Shown piece after piece: positions 8,173 to 17,192 of a DNA stretch of 64,000 nucleotides (its first letter is position 1; each line of letters opens with the position of its first letter). Below the pieces are notes generated by a model. It did not search any database, was not told the origin of the DNA, and worked only from the letters and a program-made list of their open reading frames with translations. The stretch spans positions 124,001 to 188,000 of the forward strand of contig NZ_JFHD01000002.1 of assembly GCF_000698575.1 (NCBI RefSeq), written 5' to 3'. Source of the DNA: Caballeronia zhejiangensis. GTDB lineage: Bacteria > Pseudomonadota > Gammaproteobacteria > Burkholderiales > Burkholderiaceae. Position numbers and translations under genes: made by a program.

Positions 8173-9684
8173 TTACGACTTGTTGGTCGCCAGCGCGCCC
8201 GCGCTGTTCGTGCCGCCGAAGAGGGCGGTCAGATAACTCGATTGCGTCGACATGCTCGACATCAGCGTGTTCAGCGCGGTGAACTGAGCGTTGTAGTCGG
8301 TCGTCAGCTGCGCCGTGTACGCGGTGAGTTGCGTCTGCTGGTCGGCGATGCTGCTGAGGTCGTCGTTGAGCGCGGTCGTGCGCGTGTCGATGATCCCGCC
8401 CGTCGCCAGAAACGACGTCAGGTTGTTGTTCATTTGCGCCGCGACGCCGTCGGTCGTGTTGAAGAGCGAGGCGACCGTGCTGCTCTTGTTGGTGAGCGCG
8501 TCGGTGAGCGCGTTTTCGTCGGTCGAAAGCGAGCCGTCCGGCTGCAGCGTGATGCCGATCGACGCCAGATTCACCTTGGTCGCGCCCGAGCCGATGCCCT
8601 TGCTGACGAGGCTCGAAATCGTGTTCTTGATCGTGTTCATCATCGAGTCGCCGAGCAGCGCGCCTTGCGAGCTGGCCGTCGAGTCGTACGACGTCAACGT
8701 AGACGCCGTGCTGATGAAGTTGTTGTACGCCGTCACGAACGACGTGATCGCGGTCTTCAGGTTGTCGGTGTCCTGGCTGATCGTCAGCGTTTGCGGCGAC
8801 GAGCTCACTGAGTCCGCGGTCAGCGTCATGCTCACGCCCGAGACCGCGTTCTTGATCGTGTTGCTTGCGCTCGTGACCGCCGTGCCCGCGATCGTCAGAT
8901 GCGCGTCCTGACCCGAACTGGTCTGGGTCCAGTTGCTGCCGCCGGTCGCGATCGTGGTGTAGGCGGTGACCGTCTTGTTCGGATCGTTCGGATCGGTCGT
9001 CGACGTGCCGGAAGTCACACCGAGCGAGCTGAGCGCGCTGTCGCTCGAATCGACGGTCACATTGATGGCGTTGGCGAGTCCGGTCGACGTGGAGCGCAGC
9101 ACGAGGTGCTGGCCATCCGCGCCATTGACCACAGTCGCCGCGATGCCCGGATTGTCGGATGCCGAGTTGATCGCCGACGCGATGCCGGAGAGCGTGTTGT
9201 TGCTGTCGTCGATCTTGATCGTGCTGGATTTGCCGTTGAGGTTCAGCGTGATCGAGCCGGTTCCGAGCGAGCCCGACGGGATCAGGCCCGACGTAAGCGA
9301 CTGCGACGACGCGATATTGCTCACGCTCACGGAGTAGCTGCCGGCCACGGCGCTCGTGTCGGCGGTGGCCGTGATGCCTTTTCCATCCGCGCTGGCGGCG
9401 AAGGCGCCGAGCGCGGTGCCGTTCGAGAGATTCGTGAGCGAGCTCTGCATCAGCGACAGCACGGATTTGAGCGTGCCGATCGCCGTCAACTGCGTGTTGT
9501 CGGCGGTCTTCTTGTTGTTGAGCGCGTCGGTTTGTCCTGCGACCTTCGCGTTGACGATCGCGGTGACGAGCGAGTTCACGTCCATCGTCGAGTTCGTGGA
9601 ACCGCTGATGATCGACTGTGCTGCCTGTTGTACGGCGCTCGTCGGATCGACAGTGGAAGCCGATGTCGTCGCTACGGTGGTCAT
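8173..9684 (-). CDS. fliD: Flagellar filament cap protein FliD (HAP2)
   Basis: A 503-residue secreted protein that caps the growing filament and helps flagellin fold into it. The N-terminal domain (STNSTMDVNSLVTAIVNAKV) and the C-terminal heptad region (LSSIADQQTQLTAYTAQLTT, then YNAQFTALNTLMSSMSTQSS) are those of FliD, which pair as a coiled coil. The long Ser/Thr/Gly-rich middle contains the D2-D3 domains. There is no signal peptide, as expected for the flagellar type III export route. ATG 9684 is chosen over in-frame upstream codons because CGGAGT precedes it and the N-terminus matches the family. It follows fliC with a 174-bp gap holding a strong hairpin. Confidence 0.95.
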   Translation of the reverse strand: MTTVATTSASTVDPTSAVQQAAQSIISGSTNSTMDVNSLVTAIVNAKVAGQTDALNNKKTADNTQLTAIGTLKSVLSLMQSSLTNLSNGTALGAFAASADGKGITATADTSAVAGSYSVSVSNIASSQSLTSGLIPSGSLGTGSITLNLNGKSSTIKIDDSNNTLSGIASAINSASDNPGIAATVVNGADGQHLVLRSTSTGLANAINVTVDSSDSALSSLGVTSGTSTTDPNDPNKTVTAYTTIATGGSNWTQTSSGQDAHLTIAGTAVTSASNTIKNAVSGVSMTLTADSVSSSPQTLTISQDTDNLKTAITSFVTAYNNFISTASTLTSYDSTASSQGALLGDSMMNTIKNTISSLVSKGIGSGATKVNLASIGITLQPDGSLSTDENALTDALTNKSSTVASLFNTTDGVAAQMNNNLTSFLATGGIIDTRTTALNDDLSSIADQQTQLTAYTAQLTTDYNAQFTALNTLMSSMSTQSSYLTALFGGTNSAGALATNKS

Positions 9685-9804
9685 GTGTACTCCGGTCGTG
9701 TGCTTCGCGAGCGTGTGGAATTGAGCGGGAGTCGTCATCTCCCGCAAACGCGCACAGGGAGACGAAGCTCCCGGTGCGCTGACTGCTTTGATGCTTTATT
9801 ACAT

Positions 9805-9837
9805 CCGGCGCGCATTGTACTGGCTGATGCGCGCCGG
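9805..9837 (-). terminator. Intercistronic hairpin between fliC and fliD
   Basis: CCGGCGCGCAT and ATGCGCGCCGG form a perfect 11-bp inverted repeat around an 11-nt loop, 22 bp after the fliC stop. No clean T-run follows (ATGTAATAAAG), so it may be a partial terminator or a 3'-end stabiliser that lets flagellin mRNA exceed fliD mRNA. Confidence 0.55.
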
Positions 9838-9858
9838 TTACAGCCCAGGCTTCGATGC

Positions 9859-11139
<1,281 letters not shown>

Positions 11140-11221
11140 TTTAAGATCTCCTTGGATACTACGTCGAACTTGACTTTCGACTTTGGTGGACCGCGTCCGA
11201 ATCGCCGGCCGCTTGTTTGTG

Positions 11222-11248
11222 ATTTCGGCTTGTCTGAGGAAAACTTTA
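11222..11248 (-). promoter_or_regulatory. Sigma-28 (FliA) promoter of fliC
   Basis: On the minus strand TAAAGTTT, an 11-bp spacer and GCCGAAAT match the FliA consensus in 15 of 16 positions (GCCGATAA scored with the usual A/T freedom at the end). It lies about 80 bp upstream of the flagellin start codon. Confidence 0.9.
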
Positions 11249-11353
11249 GACAGAGCCGCGTTGCGGATACTTCAATTTTTCAGTCGCGCCGGCGCTGACT
11301 GCATGTGCCGGCTCAGTGCTGCTCTTGCTCGGGTGACATCGCCGTGGCGCTGC

Positions 11354-12349
11354 TCAGACCTCGTGAAAGGTTTCGTAGCCTTGAAAGAAGTGGTTGTGCC
11401 TCACGAAGTTGGTGTAGGTCATCGTGATGGACACGCTCGTCCCTTCGACGTAGTGCCACCAGCCGATCGGCAGGAACAGCACTTCGCCGGCGTTCAGGTT
11501 CACTTCGACGTGCTGCATCTTTGCCGTGCGCGGGAAACGCACGGTGTCGAACGAATCGCCGAACATGTCCGAATAGCAGTGACGATGGTTGTAGACATTC
11601 GGCGTATCGAAGAACGGGATCAGATTGAGCCGCTTGCTGCCCACGACCTGTGCCATGAAATTGTTGGTCAGATCGTGGTGCAGCGGCGTTTTCGTGCCAG
11701 CCGGCCCGAACCAGAAGAACCCGGCGTTCTCGTCCGTCGTCAGATAGGGCAACTGGCCGATCTCGCCGCGCAGTCGCTCGAGCACCTGGCGGTTCTTCGA
11801 GTTGTTGTTCGCCGTCATATAGAGATCGTTCGAATTGCCCGCGGCCGCGACGCGATCGACGAACTCGGCGAACGTCAGGCGATGACGCAGGTTTTCCTGG
11901 TTGATCTCGAAATTGGGATCCGAATTGCGGCCCAGTTGTACTTCGACCTCGAGGTCCCCGCACTTGTCCTTCAGATACTTGAAAGTCCAGCGTTCGCGCG
12001 AGGGCCAGTCTTCCATCATCCCGGTGATGATGACCGGCCGGTTTTGGCAGTAATACTCTTCGAAGAACTCGTCGACCGAGAGTTTTTCGCGGCGCGGGAC
12101 TTCAGTGCCTCCGCGCATGCGGTGCAGCTCGGCGTACACACCCAACATCCAGTCGCGCTTCTTCAGGCGGTTGCTGAGGCGGCTGAAGCCGCGCAGATAC
12201 GGGCTCGCCTCCGCTTCTGCGACCTCGACCCGCGCGTTCTCGGGGTCGAAGCCGTGCTGGATCAACGTGTGGACGATAGAGTTGGGTGAATTGCTGAGAA
12301 GCAGGTTCTCGGCAATCCAGCCGCGCCAGTTGTTATCGATCAGGTTCAT
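11354..12349 (-). CDS. JmjC/cupin-8-type Fe(II) and 2-oxoglutarate oxygenase
   Basis: A 331-residue cytoplasmic protein. Residues 85-320 form a JmjC-like fold of the FIH/cupin-8 branch: entry motif RPVIITGMMEDWP (104-116), metal-binding TPLHHDLTNNF with His224-x-Asp226, and the distal His299 in LPIGWWHYVEGTSVSI. A Lys in GSKRLNLIP (239) may bind 2-oxoglutarate. Family members hydroxylate protein side chains (Asn, Asp, His, Arg) or act on small molecules. Residues 6-42 align without gaps to the N-terminus of the neighbouring prolyl-hydroxylase-like protein (Trp8, Trp11, Glu14-Asn15 and Phe34-Asp35-Pro36 shared), so both probably recognise the same partner. It follows that gene by 56 bp and precedes the fliC promoter by about 105 bp. 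Confidence 0.85.
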   Translation of the reverse strand: MNLIDNNWRGWIAENLLLSNSPNSIVHTLIQHGFDPENARVEVAEAEASPYLRGFSRLSNRLKKRDWMLGVYAELHRMRGGTEVPRREKLSVDEFFEEYYCQNRPVIITGMMEDWPSRERWTFKYLKDKCGDLEVEVQLGRNSDPNFEINQENLRHRLTFAEFVDRVAAAGNSNDLYMTANNNSKNRQVLERLRGEIGQLPYLTTDENAGFFWFGPAGTKTPLHHDLTNNFMAQVVGSKRLNLIPFFDTPNVYNHRHCYSDMFGDSFDTVRFPRTAKMQHVEVNLNAGEVLFLPIGWWHYVEGTSVSITMTYTNFVRHNHFFQGYETFHEV

Positions 12350-12405
12350 GCTGTGGTGTGGTCAGTGATGTGGCTCGGACGCGCGCACGATGCGCAACGC
12401 GGCGT

Positions 12406-13278
12406 TCAGGCGTCTTGCGGCAGCGGCTGGAAACGGCTGCGGCGAATCCACTTGGTGGCGATCCACTTCTCGCCCTGCTCGACAGGGTTGCCTGCGTGGA
12501 GCGTTTTCGGGTCGACCTGACCGAGCTCGTTGCCGTATTCGAAGTACAGCGCGCTGCCGCGCTGCGGGCGCACGCTCAGGCCGACGTTCGGAAAGGTCGT
12601 CTCGCCGCCGAGTTCGACCTCGTTCAGATAGAGGATCACGGTCGCAATGCGCTGGCCGCCTCGTTGAAGATGGTGACGGCTGCCGGCGAGCTCTTCCGGG
12701 AAATAGTCGAAATGCGGGCGATACTCGCCGCCGATGCCATAGCGCAGCAGGTGCAGGTCTTCGCCGTTTTCGAGCGGAATGTTGGTCAGTTCGGCGAGAC
12801 GCCGGTCGATCTTTGCGACCAGCGGGTCGACCGAGCCGTTCACGAACGCGCCCTGGCTGGTGCGCTCCCTGATGATGATTTCGGCGCCCGATGCCGGATC
12901 GACCACCGCCGACTGCTTCACGCTCTGACGGCCGATTTCGATCAGCCGTTCGCACTCTTCTTCCGTGAGGACATCGCCCAGCAGGGCCACGACGGGCTGG
13001 CTGCTGCTGAACAGCACACGGGCCCGGCAATCGTTTGCCTTGATGACCGGACCTTGCGGCAGCATTTGCTTGCCATACACGTAGCTGGCGGACGATGAGA
13101 CCGCGGCCGCGTCCACTTCCTCTCCTGCGATACGACGGGAAAGAATCGAGTGCGCCGTGTTCGGGTCGAAAGCATTGGCGACCATAGCGTCGATCATCGA
13201 TTGATGCGAGCAGCCCCGGCGAATGTTCTCGTCGAGCCAGTTCTTCCAGGATTCGTCGAATTGAGGAAAGGATTGCAT
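12406..13278 (-). CDS. Prolyl-4-hydroxylase-like Fe(II)/2-oxoglutarate oxygenase
   Basis: A 290-residue protein with a C-terminal P4H domain (about 85-282). The metal triad is visible: His189-x-Asp191 in GEYRPHFDYFPEE and His261 in PKTLHAGNPV, with Lys271 in GEKWIATKWIR for the 2-oxoglutarate carboxylate. ITERTS-like substrate-loop sequence is present as IIRERTSQGAFV. These are the residues of collagen-type prolyl 4-hydroxylases and their bacterial relatives. The N-terminal about 55 residues resemble the start of the downstream JmjC-like protein. ATG 13278 is chosen because GGAG lies 5 nt upstream. A sigma-28 promoter at 13439-13465 places it in the late flagellar class. Flagellin, with its Pro-Thr tract, is the obvious candidate substrate (inference). 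Confidence 0.88.
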   Translation of the reverse strand: MQSFPQFDESWKNWLDENIRRGCSHQSMIDAMVANAFDPNTAHSILSRRIAGEEVDAAAVSSSASYVYGKQMLPQGPVIKANDCRARVLFSSSQPVVALLGDVLTEEECERLIEIGRQSVKQSAVVDPASGAEIIIRERTSQGAFVNGSVDPLVAKIDRRLAELTNIPLENGEDLHLLRYGIGGEYRPHFDYFPEELAGSRHHLQRGGQRIATVILYLNEVELGGETTFPNVGLSVRPQRGSALYFEYGNELGQVDPKTLHAGNPVEQGEKWIATKWIRRSRFQPLPQDA

Positions 13279-13438
13279 GTGCGCTCCATGAAGCCGGCAA
13301 GCCGGTCCGGGTTGATCTGTCGTGGATACGTCTGTTGCCTGTCCGGCTGGACGATCCGGATATTTCTGCGTTCTCGCCGCCTTCGGAACCGCTGAAGTTT
13401 TTGCCGATCCGGCCGGTGCGAGCGGGCCTTCTTGCTGG

Positions 13439-13465
13439 TTGACGGCGTGTCGCGGGGAAACTTTA
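13439..13465 (-). promoter_or_regulatory. Sigma-28 (FliA) promoter of the oxygenase pair
   Basis: On the minus strand TAAAGTTT, an 11-bp spacer and GCCGTCAA match the FliA consensus (perfect -35; GCCG and terminal AA in the -10). It lies about 160 bp upstream of the prolyl-hydroxylase-like start codon with no gene between. Confidence 0.75.
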
Positions 13466-13563
13466 GAGTCGTCGCCGGGCCGTCGCGCGACGAAGATCGA
13501 CGCCGGCAAGGCACGGCCTTCCCGCGTATTCTGTCCGGCTGGCCTCGCCCATTTGGAGCCCAC

Positions 13564-14514
13564 GTGCAGACACGCAATATCGGCACATCGGAACTGAAAG
13601 TTGCGCCGCTCGCCTTCGGCGGCAACGTGTTCGGCTGGACTGCCAACGAGCGCGCGTCGTTCTCGATCCTCGACGCGTTCGTCGACCACGGCCTGAATTT
13701 CATCGATACGGCCGACGTCTATTCCGCCTGGGTCGACGGGCATCAGGGCGGCGAATCGGAGACGATCATCGGCAAGTGGTTCAGGGAAAGCGGCAAGCGC
13801 CACCAGGTCGTGCTCGCGACGAAAGTCGGCAAGCTGTCCACGCGCGCCGGGCTCTCGGCGGCGAACATCGCGGCGGCCGTCGACGATTCGCTGCGGCGTC
13901 TCAAGACCGATTACATCGACGTCTATTTCTCCCATTACGACGACGAAACCACGCCGCTCGACGAAACCCTCGACGCGTATCAGACGCTCATCAAGGCGGG
14001 GAAGGTGCGGGTGATCGGCGCGTCGAACTACACGGGCGAGCGGCTCGAAGAGGCGTTGAAAGTCGCGAAGGATTCGGGCTTGCCGGCGTATCAGATTCTG
14101 CAACCCGAATACAACCTCTACGACCGCGAGGGCTACGAGACCGGTCTCGAACCGGTGGCAGAACAGCACAAGATCGCCGTCGTGCCGTATTACGCGCTCG
14201 CGAGCGGCTTTCTGTCGGGCAAATATCGGTCGAAGGCGGACACGCAGCACAAGGCGCGCGGCTCGCGCGTCGAAAAGTATCTGACGCCGCGCGGCCTCGA
14301 GATTCTCGACGCGCTCGACGAAGTCGCGAAACGCAACGACACGACGCCCGCGACGGTCGCGCTCGCGTGGATGATCGCGCGCCCGAGCGTGACGGCGCCG
14401 ATCGCCAGCGCCACGTCGGTCGCGCAACTGGAGAGCTTGGCCGCCGCGACGCGCCTGCAACTCGCAGCCGACGATATCCATCTGCTCGACGAAGCCAGCG
14501 CGTGGCAGAAATAG
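13564..14514 (+). CDS. Aldo/keto reductase
   Basis: A 316-residue NADPH-dependent oxidoreductase of the AKR fold. The catalytic set is visible as Asp and Tyr in FIDTADVYSAWVDG, Lys in VVLATKVGK, and His in VYFSHYDDETT; the cofactor-binding C-terminal part includes GVIGASNYTGE and later SVTAPIASATSV. It starts with GTG at 13564, where GGAG lies 6 nt upstream and the protein reads MQTRNIGTSELKVAPLAFG as in its relatives. It is divergent from the oxygenase operon and shares the intergenic region with its sigma-28 promoter. The physiological substrate is unknown; such enzymes often reduce aldehydes. Confidence 0.9.
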   Translation: MQTRNIGTSELKVAPLAFGGNVFGWTANERASFSILDAFVDHGLNFIDTADVYSAWVDGHQGGESETIIGKWFRESGKRHQVVLATKVGKLSTRAGLSAANIAAAVDDSLRRLKTDYIDVYFSHYDDETTPLDETLDAYQTLIKAGKVRVIGASNYTGERLEEALKVAKDSGLPAYQILQPEYNLYDREGYETGLEPVAEQHKIAVVPYYALASGFLSGKYRSKADTQHKARGSRVEKYLTPRGLEILDALDEVAKRNDTTPATVALAWMIARPSVTAPIASATSVAQLESLAAATRLQLAADDIHLLDEASAWQK

Positions 14515-14551
14515 TTCTGTTGCATCAATGAGTTGGCCGGCGCGCGGGAGT

Positions 14552-14580
14552 TGGCAATGGCGCGGTGTTCTGGTAACATC
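14552..14580 (+). promoter_or_regulatory. Sigma-70 promoter, probably of rpsU
   Basis: TTGGCA, a 17-bp spacer and TAACAT fit the housekeeping consensus well. It implies an rpsU leader of about 275 nt; the rest of the 14515-14863 gap shows no gene or clear RNA element. Confidence 0.6.
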
Positions 14581-14863
14581 GCGCCCGAATCGAGAAATGT
14601 GCCCGATTTCCTGCCTTCGCCGCTGAAAATGACAACGTCAACCAACAGCGGCGAACGGCTCTGAAACGCGCCTTCGTGTGGTTCTTTCGAAAGCGCCTGC
14701 CGCTTCCGCGGCTGAATCTCAACGCTCTCTTTTCCGGCCTCCGTGGCCGCTTTGCTCGTGTCCGTCGCGCCGTTCTCACGTCCGGCGGACGATCGGAGTG
14801 CCGGGGCGCGGCAACTCGCAGTCGTCGCGCGCTTGAAAATACGTTTAGCAAACCAGGATTTAC

Positions 14864-15076
14864 ATGACCACTATCGTCCTCAAAGAAAACGAGCCGTTCG
14901 ATGTCGCGATTCGGCGTTTCCGCCGCACCATCGAGCGCAATGGCCTGATCGCCGAACTGCGCGAGCGCCAGTCGTACGAAAAGCCGACCACCGAGCGCAA
15001 GCGCAAGAAGGCCGCCGCTGTCGCGCGCCTGCGCAAGCGCCTGCGCAGCCAGATGCTGCCGAAGAAGATGCACTAA
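14864..15076 (+). CDS. rpsU: 30S ribosomal protein S21
   Basis: A 70-residue, strongly basic protein of the small ribosomal subunit ([20 protein letters not shown], ending [10 protein letters not shown]), full length for the family. S21 lies near the anti-Shine-Dalgarno end of 16S rRNA and helps translation initiation. It stands alone here, not in the usual rpsU-dnaG-rpoD operon, and some Burkholderia carry more than one copy. AGGATTT lies just upstream of the start. A strong bidirectional terminator follows. Confidence 0.97.
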   Translation: MTTIVLKENEPFDVAIRRFRRTIERNGLIAELRERQSYEKPTTERKRKKAAAVARLRKRLRSQMLPKKMH

Positions 15077-15121
15077 GCGTCTTGTTCGGGCGAGGGTTTT
15101 CGGATCCTCGCGCCGAACGGC

Positions 15122-15165
15122 AAAACGGCGGTGCGACCCGTAAGGGCGCACCGCCGTTTTCGTTT
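15122..15165 (+). terminator. Bidirectional intrinsic terminator after rpsU
   Basis: AAAACGGCGGTGCG and CGCACCGCCGTTTT form a perfect 14-bp stem around an 11-nt loop, with T-rich sequence on both outer sides. It separates rpsU from the convergent unknown gene pair. Confidence 0.9.
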
Positions 15166-15190
15166 CTATTGCCTTTTTTAGCGAGGGCGT

Positions 15191-15568
15191 TCAGACGAAC
15201 GCGTGACGCCTGCCAAGCGCCGCGAGCAACGCCGGCCACTCTTCGATTTCGGCGTAGTCGTGAACTTCCTCCAGCTCGATCAGCAGATCGATGATGTTCG
15301 GATCGTAGGCATTCACGTTCGATGCGTAGAGCGCCCGCAGCAGACCGCCGTCCCGCGCATGCCGATAGTAGGAAATGCCGACGCCTTCCAGCTCCGGCTC
15401 GTACACATCGTCGCGCACGAGCGACCCGATCGCGCATTTGCGGCCTTCCGGACTGCGAAGCCTGCACGAACCGTTGTCGTCTTCCGAGACCGCGCGCTGC
15501 GTCAGCAAGTGCTCGCTGACGCGCTCGTAAATGTCCTTCGGGCTCAACATCGTAATAGGGCTCAACAT
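15191..15568 (-). CDS. Hypothetical protein, second of a tandem paralogue pair
   Basis: A 125-residue soluble protein with no signal peptide. Its core SPEGRKCAIGSLVRDDVYEP, then ELEGVGISYY, matches the pattern G-x-KCA(V/I)G-x-(L/I)(I/V)-x-D-x-Y...EG found in many small phage- and plasmid-borne hypothetical proteins. The C-terminal half (YDPNIIDLLIELEEVHDY, then WPALLAALGRRH) aligns with the upstream neighbour. Start codons at 15568 and 15550 are both possible; 15568 is preferred because AGGTG lies upstream. It follows its paralogue by 16 bp and must be co-transcribed. I cannot name a function; no catalytic motif is visible. Confidence 0.75.
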   Translation of the reverse strand: MLSPITMLSPKDIYERVSEHLLTQRAVSEDDNGSCRLRSPEGRKCAIGSLVRDDVYEPELEGVGISYYRHARDGGLLRALYASNVNAYDPNIIDLLIELEEVHDYAEIEEWPALLAALGRRHAFV

Positions 15569-15584
15569 CACAGCACCTGCAATA

Positions 15585-16010
15585 TCACGCGGCCGTTTTA
15601 AGAAGTTCGGCTGACAACCCGAACTGACGCGCGATCGACGTCAAACGCTCGCGCCATTCCCATTTGCCGAAGACGTCATGCACGTTCTGCAGGCACGACA
15701 GCAGCTCGACGGTGTTGGGATCGAACACGTTGATGCGCGAACGGAGCAGCGCGCGCTTCAGCGCCACGACGCCGACATCAATGTACGCCGGCACCTGCTC
15801 GGGCGGCTTCGCGATGAAGCGAATGGGCACGCCTTCCATCGCGGTGACATAGTCGCGCGGCTTGATGAAGCTCCCGACAGGGCAGCCGCCGCAGTATCCG
15901 CGATAGGCACCGCCGCCCCGCGGCAGCAAAGCCGCTTGCCCTTGTCCGAAAAGATGCTGGACTGCGCTGTTGAAAATCTCCTGATGCGTCAGGAAGTTCA
16001 AGCTTTTCAT
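15585..16010 (-). CDS. Hypothetical protein, first of a tandem paralogue pair
   Basis: A 141-residue soluble protein. It shares the layout of its downstream neighbour: an N-terminal helix (LTHQEIFNSAVQHLFGQGQ), a Cys/Gly segment (AYRGYCGGCPVGSFI, with two extra Cys that could bind metal), EGVPIRF, and a C-terminal block with FDPNTVELLSCLQNVHDVF then WRERLTSIARQFGL. The ATG at 16010 is chosen because GGGGAGAAG lies just upstream. The pair looks like a gene duplication followed by divergence. No function can be assigned; relatives are annotated only as hypothetical as far as I know. Confidence 0.78.
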   Translation of the reverse strand: MKSLNFLTHQEIFNSAVQHLFGQGQAALLPRGGGAYRGYCGGCPVGSFIKPRDYVTAMEGVPIRFIAKPPEQVPAYIDVGVVALKRALLRSRINVFDPNTVELLSCLQNVHDVFGKWEWRERLTSIARQFGLSAELLKTAA

Positions 16011-16472
16011 GATCTTCTCCCCTGCGCCCCTGCGCAGCGGCCATACGTTTAAGTATTCGAGAACCTGCACCTGCTTACCGAAAGCGGCAGCGTCGTTGCA
16101 AATATGGCGCAACAGAATCGACGCTCGCCGCCCGGCCTCTGCTCCGAGCACGGCGGTTTTCCCGGCCTGGGCGTGTGGTCTGACTGCGCCCTGTGTGCTC
16201 GCGTCGGATTTCTACACTCAGTGACGATCCGTACACCGTCAGTTATAACGGTTCGGAACGGTAAAAAGGTGCGCCAGCGCACGCGAGGAAGCCATTTTTA
16301 CACGGCTCGTACGTTCGTGCAGTGCGGAAAACCCGGCCAAAAGCCTTGCAGTTCGGGCAATTGCGCGTGCTTCACTGCAAAAAAAACGTCATCCATAAGG
16401 ATTTACCCTAGATCGCGTAAATTACGCTATACGATGTTGTCAAAAGGCAAAATTTTTCCGCATAGGAATCGA
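16011..16472. other. Gene-free region, locally AT-richer, between the unknown pair and tag
   Basis: No convincing gene. The part from about 16210 to 16480 is clearly lower in GC than its surroundings, with runs such as TTATAACGG, GGTAAAAAGG and GCAAAATTTTTCC. It probably holds promoters for the minus-strand unknown pair; I could not identify a clear -35/-10 pair or operator. Confidence 0.5.
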
Positions 16473-17078
16473 TCAAAGCGGGGTTTTTGCAACGGTCTTC
16501 CGTTTTGTCTTAGGTTTTTCTCGCGACATGCAACCCACGGCGTGATCGTTGACCATGCCGGTGGCCTGCATGAACGCGTAGCAAATGGTCGTGCCGACGA
16601 ACTTGCAGCCGTATTTCTTGAGCGCCTTGCTGAGCGCGTCCGATTCCGGCGTGGACGCGGGCGTGGGATTTTTCGCATCGCGCGGCGTGTCGATCGTTTT
16701 GCCGTCGACGAAGGACCAGACGAAATCCGCGAACGAGCCGTGCTCCTGCTGGATCTGCTTCACGGCGCGTGCATTGAGCACCGCCGATTCGATCTTCGCC
16801 CGGTTACGCACGATGCGCGCGTCCTGCACGATCCGCTCGACGTCCTTCTCGGTGAAGCGCGCCACCTTGTCGATGTCGAAGCCCGCGAAGAGCGCGCGAT
16901 AGCCCTCGCGCTTGTTGAGGATCGTCGACCAGGAAAGGCCCGCCTGCGCGCCTTCCAGCACCAGCATTTCGAACAGATGCCGGTCGTCGTGCGACGGCAC
17001 GCCCCATTCGCCGTCGTGATATTCGATCATCGCGTCGGTCGTGGCCCAGGCGCAGCGGGTGTGTTCGGCGTCTGCCAT
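16473..17078 (-). CDS. tag: DNA-3-methyladenine glycosylase I
   Basis: A 201-residue base-excision repair enzyme that removes 3-methyladenine from alkylated DNA. The N-terminal RCAWATTDAMIEYHDGEWG, the LSWSTILNKREGYRALFAGF block and the C-terminal FVGTTICYAFMQATGMVNDH then GC segment are those of Tag; the zinc snap is Cys9, His21 and the C-terminal His and Cys. A Lys/Arg-rich tail of about 20 residues extends beyond the E. coli protein. It stands alone and is divergent from the BadF-type kinase gene. Confidence 0.95.
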   Translation of the reverse strand: MADAEHTRCAWATTDAMIEYHDGEWGVPSHDDRHLFEMLVLEGAQAGLSWSTILNKREGYRALFAGFDIDKVARFTEKDVERIVQDARIVRNRAKIESAVLNARAVKQIQQEHGSFADFVWSFVDGKTIDTPRDAKNPTPASTPESDALSKALKKYGCKFVGTTICYAFMQATGMVNDHAVGCMSREKPKTKRKTVAKTPL

Positions 17079-17192
17079 TGCGAGTCCTCATCATTATTTT
17101 GAATCGCGTCAGCATAACGGATCGCCCGTATCGCGCCATCTATGCCATTCGGCCAATTGGCGCGCGTCGCGGCCGCCGGTAAGCTTGCGCCC

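Noticed and set aside
11281..11301. Dyad CAGTC-GCGCCGGCGC-T-GACTG after the JmjC gene as a terminator
   Set aside because: The T-run is on the wrong side for the minus-strand operon and no plus-strand gene ends here; kept only as an unexplained palindrome.
13391..13410. GAAGTTTTTGCCGATCC as a plus-strand sigma-28 promoter
   Set aside because: The -35-like and -10-like parts are only about 2 bp apart instead of 11, so it cannot be a FliA promoter.
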